From: Pseudovibrio exalbescens DSM 16456
GTDB lineage: Bacteria > Pseudomonadota > Alphaproteobacteria > Rhizobiales > Stappiaceae
Direction: 5' to 3'
DNA length: 64,000 bases
Assembly: GCF_000422785.1 (NCBI RefSeq)
Contig: NZ_KE383919.1
Coordinates: 325,451-389,450, forward strand
The translations under genes and the position numbers were made by a program. The notes beneath the pieces were generated by a model. The model made no database searches. It was not told the origin of the DNA and saw only the letters and a list, made by a program, of their open reading frames with translations. Positions 61,894 to 64,000 of the stretch are shown here, piece after piece (the first letter of the stretch is position 1; each line of letters opens with the position of its first letter).

Positions 61894-63989
61894 CCCGCGC
61901 AGAAAAGAAAGACCACACTACTCTCCACCACGGCTTCGAGAAATCCGATCCCTACCACTGGCTGCGCGCCGACAACTGGCAGGAAGTCATGCATGACCCA
62001 TCTGTGCTGGATGCGGATATTCGCAGCTATCTGGAGGCAGAGAACGCGTACACCACAGCTCAAATGGCCGACACAGAGGACTTGCAGAAAGTCCTTTTTG
62101 AAGAAATGAAGGGGCGCATCAAACAGGATGACAGCTCCGTTCCGGCGCCGGACGGCCCTTTTGCCTATGCGCTGAAGTATGTTGAAGGCGGCCAGCATCC
62201 AGTGTTCTACCGCGTGCCGAGAACCGAACCGGACGGACAACAAGAAATTCTGCTTGATGGCGACAAGGAAGCGGAGGGCAAAGCCTACTTCAAGTTGGCC
62301 AGCGCTACCCACTCTGATGACCACAAATGGTTAGGCTGGGCCTATGACGACAAGGGCTCGGAATACTTCACCTTGAAGTTCCGCGATCTGACGACGGGCA
62401 AGGATCAGGAAGAGGTGATCTCGAACACCTCCGGTGGATGCGTATGGTCCGCCGATGGGCGCTATGCGTTCTACGTGGAGATGGATGCCAACCACCGCCC
62501 GTCCAAACTGTATCGGCATGAACTGGGGACACCGCCCAGCACTGCAACCTTGGTTTATGAAGAAAAGGACGCCGGTTTCTTCATGAGCGTGGGCCGCACC
62601 CAGTCCGGGCGTTTCATTCTGATCGACATTCACGATCATGAAACCTCCGAGGTATGGCTGATCCCGGCCTCAGATCCGACTGCTCAGCCAACATTGATCG
62701 CAGCGCGCGAGACAGGCATTGAATACAGCGTAGAGGATCATGACGATCTACTGTACATCCTCACCAACGCTGGTGAAGCCGAAGACTTCAAACTGGTAAC
62801 CGTACCTCTTGCAAAACAACTGGCAACCCCCGGGCGAGATCAATGGGCCGACTTGGTTCCCCATGTCCCAGGCTGCCTCATTCTCTCGTTCTGCACCTAC
62901 AAGAACCATTTGGTTCGCCTCGAACGGTTCGAGGGTTTGCCGCGCCTTGTGGTACGCCAGCTTGCAGATGGCGCAGAACACATCATAGCCTTTGAAGAAG
63001 AGGCATACAGCCTTGGCTTTTCAGCGGGTTATGAGTTCGACACGACAACCATCCGGTTCACTTATTCGTCCATGACGACCCCTGCCCGCGTTTATGACTA
63101 CGACCTGGAAAGCCGTGATCGGCGGTTGCGGAAGGAACAGGAGGTCCCCTCCGGACACACCCCTTCGGCCTATGTAACTCGCCGACTTCAAGCAACAGCG
63201 CCGGACGGCGCTCAGGTGCCTGTGACAGTACTATACAAACGTGACACGCCTTTGGATGGCACTGCCCCATGCCTTCTTTACGGTTACGGCTCCTACGGCA
63301 TTTCAATTCCCGCAAGCTTCAACAGCAACGCGCTGTCGCTGGTCGACCGGGGCTACATCTATGCCATCGCTCATATTCGAGGCGGCAAGGACAAGGGGTT
63401 TGGCTGGTACAAGAATGGACGCCGAGAATTCAAGAAGAACACCTTCACCGACTTCATTGCGGCAAGCGAACATCTGGTCGAACAAAACTTTACCTCCCAT
63501 GACCGCATCGTCGCGCAGGGAGGCTCTGCGGGCGGTATGCTGATGGGCGCGGTCGCGAACATGGCGCCCGATCATTTCAAGGGAATTATCGCGGAGGTGC
63601 CATTTGTGGATGTGTTGGCCACCATGCTGGATGAAACCCTGCCCCTGACACCACCTGAATGGCCTGAATGGGGCAATCCGGTCGCCGATCCCAATGCCTA
63701 TCGCTATATCGCCAGCTATTCGCCAATCGATAATGTTGAAGCCAAGGACTATCCGGCAATCTTCGCACTCGGCGGCCTGACGGATCCTCGGGTGACTTAC
63801 TGGGAGCCCGCCAAATGGGTTGCCACGTTGCGGGAAAAGAAAACGGACGGCAATCTCCTCATGCTCCGCACCAATATGGATGCAGGACATGGCGGCGCTT
63901 CTGGCCGATTTGACCGGCTGAAAGAAGTTGCGCTGGTTTATGCCTTCGCCCTAGGGCCTGTTGACAAAGTGGGTTCCCAAATCAGCTGA
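61881..63989 (+). CDS. ptrB: S9A oligopeptidase B (protease II)
   Basis: A 702-aa serine oligopeptidase of the prolyl oligopeptidase family that cuts short peptides, usually after basic residues. The N-terminal DPYHWLRADNWQEVMHDPS is typical of oligopeptidase B. A seven-blade propeller (about 75-410) precedes the hydrolase domain with nucleophile S549 (GGSAGGMLMG), D635 (LTDPRV) and H670 (AGHGGASGRF). The start is TTG with AAGGA ten bases upstream; no ATG fits. There is no signal peptide, so it is cytoplasmic. The stop is 11 bases before the window end. Confidence 0.94.
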   Translation: MIDAPRAEKKDHTTLHHGFEKSDPYHWLRADNWQEVMHDPSVLDADIRSYLEAENAYTTAQMADTEDLQKVLFEEMKGRIKQDDSSVPAPDGPFAYALKYVEGGQHPVFYRVPRTEPDGQQEILLDGDKEAEGKAYFKLASATHSDDHKWLGWAYDDKGSEYFTLKFRDLTTGKDQEEVISNTSGGCVWSADGRYAFYVEMDANHRPSKLYRHELGTPPSTATLVYEEKDAGFFMSVGRTQSGRFILIDIHDHETSEVWLIPASDPTAQPTLIAARETGIEYSVEDHDDLLYILTNAGEAEDFKLVTVPLAKQLATPGRDQWADLVPHVPGCLILSFCTYKNHLVRLERFEGLPRLVVRQLADGAEHIIAFEEEAYSLGFSAGYEFDTTTIRFTYSSMTTPARVYDYDLESRDRRLRKEQEVPSGHTPSAYVTRRLQATAPDGAQVPVTVLYKRDTPLDGTAPCLLYGYGSYGISIPASFNSNALSLVDRGYIYAIAHIRGGKDKGFGWYKNGRREFKKNTFTDFIAASEHLVEQNFTSHDRIVAQGGSAGGMLMGAVANMAPDHFKGIIAEVPFVDVLATMLDETLPLTPPEWPEWGNPVADPNAYRYIASYSPIDNVEAKDYPAIFALGGLTDPRVTYWEPAKWVATLREKKTDGNLLMLRTNMDAGHGGASGRFDRLKEVALVYAFALGPVDKVGSQIS

Positions 63990-64000
63990 ACTGTGATTCA

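Noticed and set aside
1..64000. CRISPR arrays, rRNA, tRNA and insertion sequences
   Set aside because: I looked through the intergenic gaps for regular repeat-spacer patterns, tRNA T-loop words in a cloverleaf context, and transposase genes with terminal repeats, and found none. The GGTTCAAGCCC word near 41847-41857 belongs to a simple hairpin, not a tRNA.

Overview
The window reads as chromosomal DNA of an alphaproteobacterium, most likely of the Hyphomicrobiales (Rhizobiales) or a close relative. The evidence is the gene order ccmI-ccmE-ccmF-ccmH / degP / response regulator / histidine kinase / glnE / PAS kinase, which I know from Sinorhizobium and relatives as cycHJKL-degP-...-glnE. A MucR-type regulator, an RcGTA-type gene transfer agent (GTA), and small families largely restricted to Alphaproteobacteria (DUF2336, DUF1491, DUF5330, DUF6456) agree with this. 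I do not name a genus. Most genes are tightly packed, with many 4-nt stop/start overlaps (ATGA or GTGA).

Layout. 0.1-6.7 kb: a class III CoA-transferase, aminopeptidase N (pepN) and a membrane PAS histidine kinase. 6.8-19.4 kb, minus strand: the cytochrome c maturation genes ccmI, ccmE, ccmF and ccmH, a hydrolase-OsmC fusion, the DegP protease, an OmpR-type two-component pair, and glnE, which adenylylates glutamine synthetase. 19.6-24.1 kb: a 467-aa protein of unknown function, a small lipoprotein, and a PepSY peptide plus two-component operon that looks like feuN-feuP-feuQ.

24.1-38.9 kb, minus strand: an apparently intact RcGTA-like structural cluster, from the small and large terminase through portal, protease, capsid, connectors and tail to the 1293-aa host-specificity protein. 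Upstream of it lies what looks like its control region: a sigma-70-like promoter with a 13-bp palindrome in the spacer, a leader of about 385 nt, and an intrinsic terminator 30 nt before the first gene. That layout implies anti-termination control. It is the most interesting system in the window.

38.9-41.3 kb: a gene-poor, AT-richer patch with a small membrane protein and a possibly self-regulated DNA-binding-like protein that has repeated palindromes in front of it. 41.3-54.6 kb: a YcgN protein, a bifunctional penicillin-binding protein operon (with DUF1214 and DUF1254 partners), a DUF2336 protein, a histidine kinase / peptidoglycan-binding / DUF1491 operon, DUF5330, SufE, a DUF6456 protein coupled to a DnaA-domain-IV-like protein, and MucR. 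55.0-61.0 kb: a complete seven-gene Mrp/Mnh cation/proton antiporter operon. 61.0-61.9 kb: an AT-rich, gene-poor stretch, followed by an S9 oligopeptidase (ptrB) that ends at the window edge. The first 127 bases hold no gene I can support.

All calls come from reading sequence motifs and remembered family features. No database search was run.
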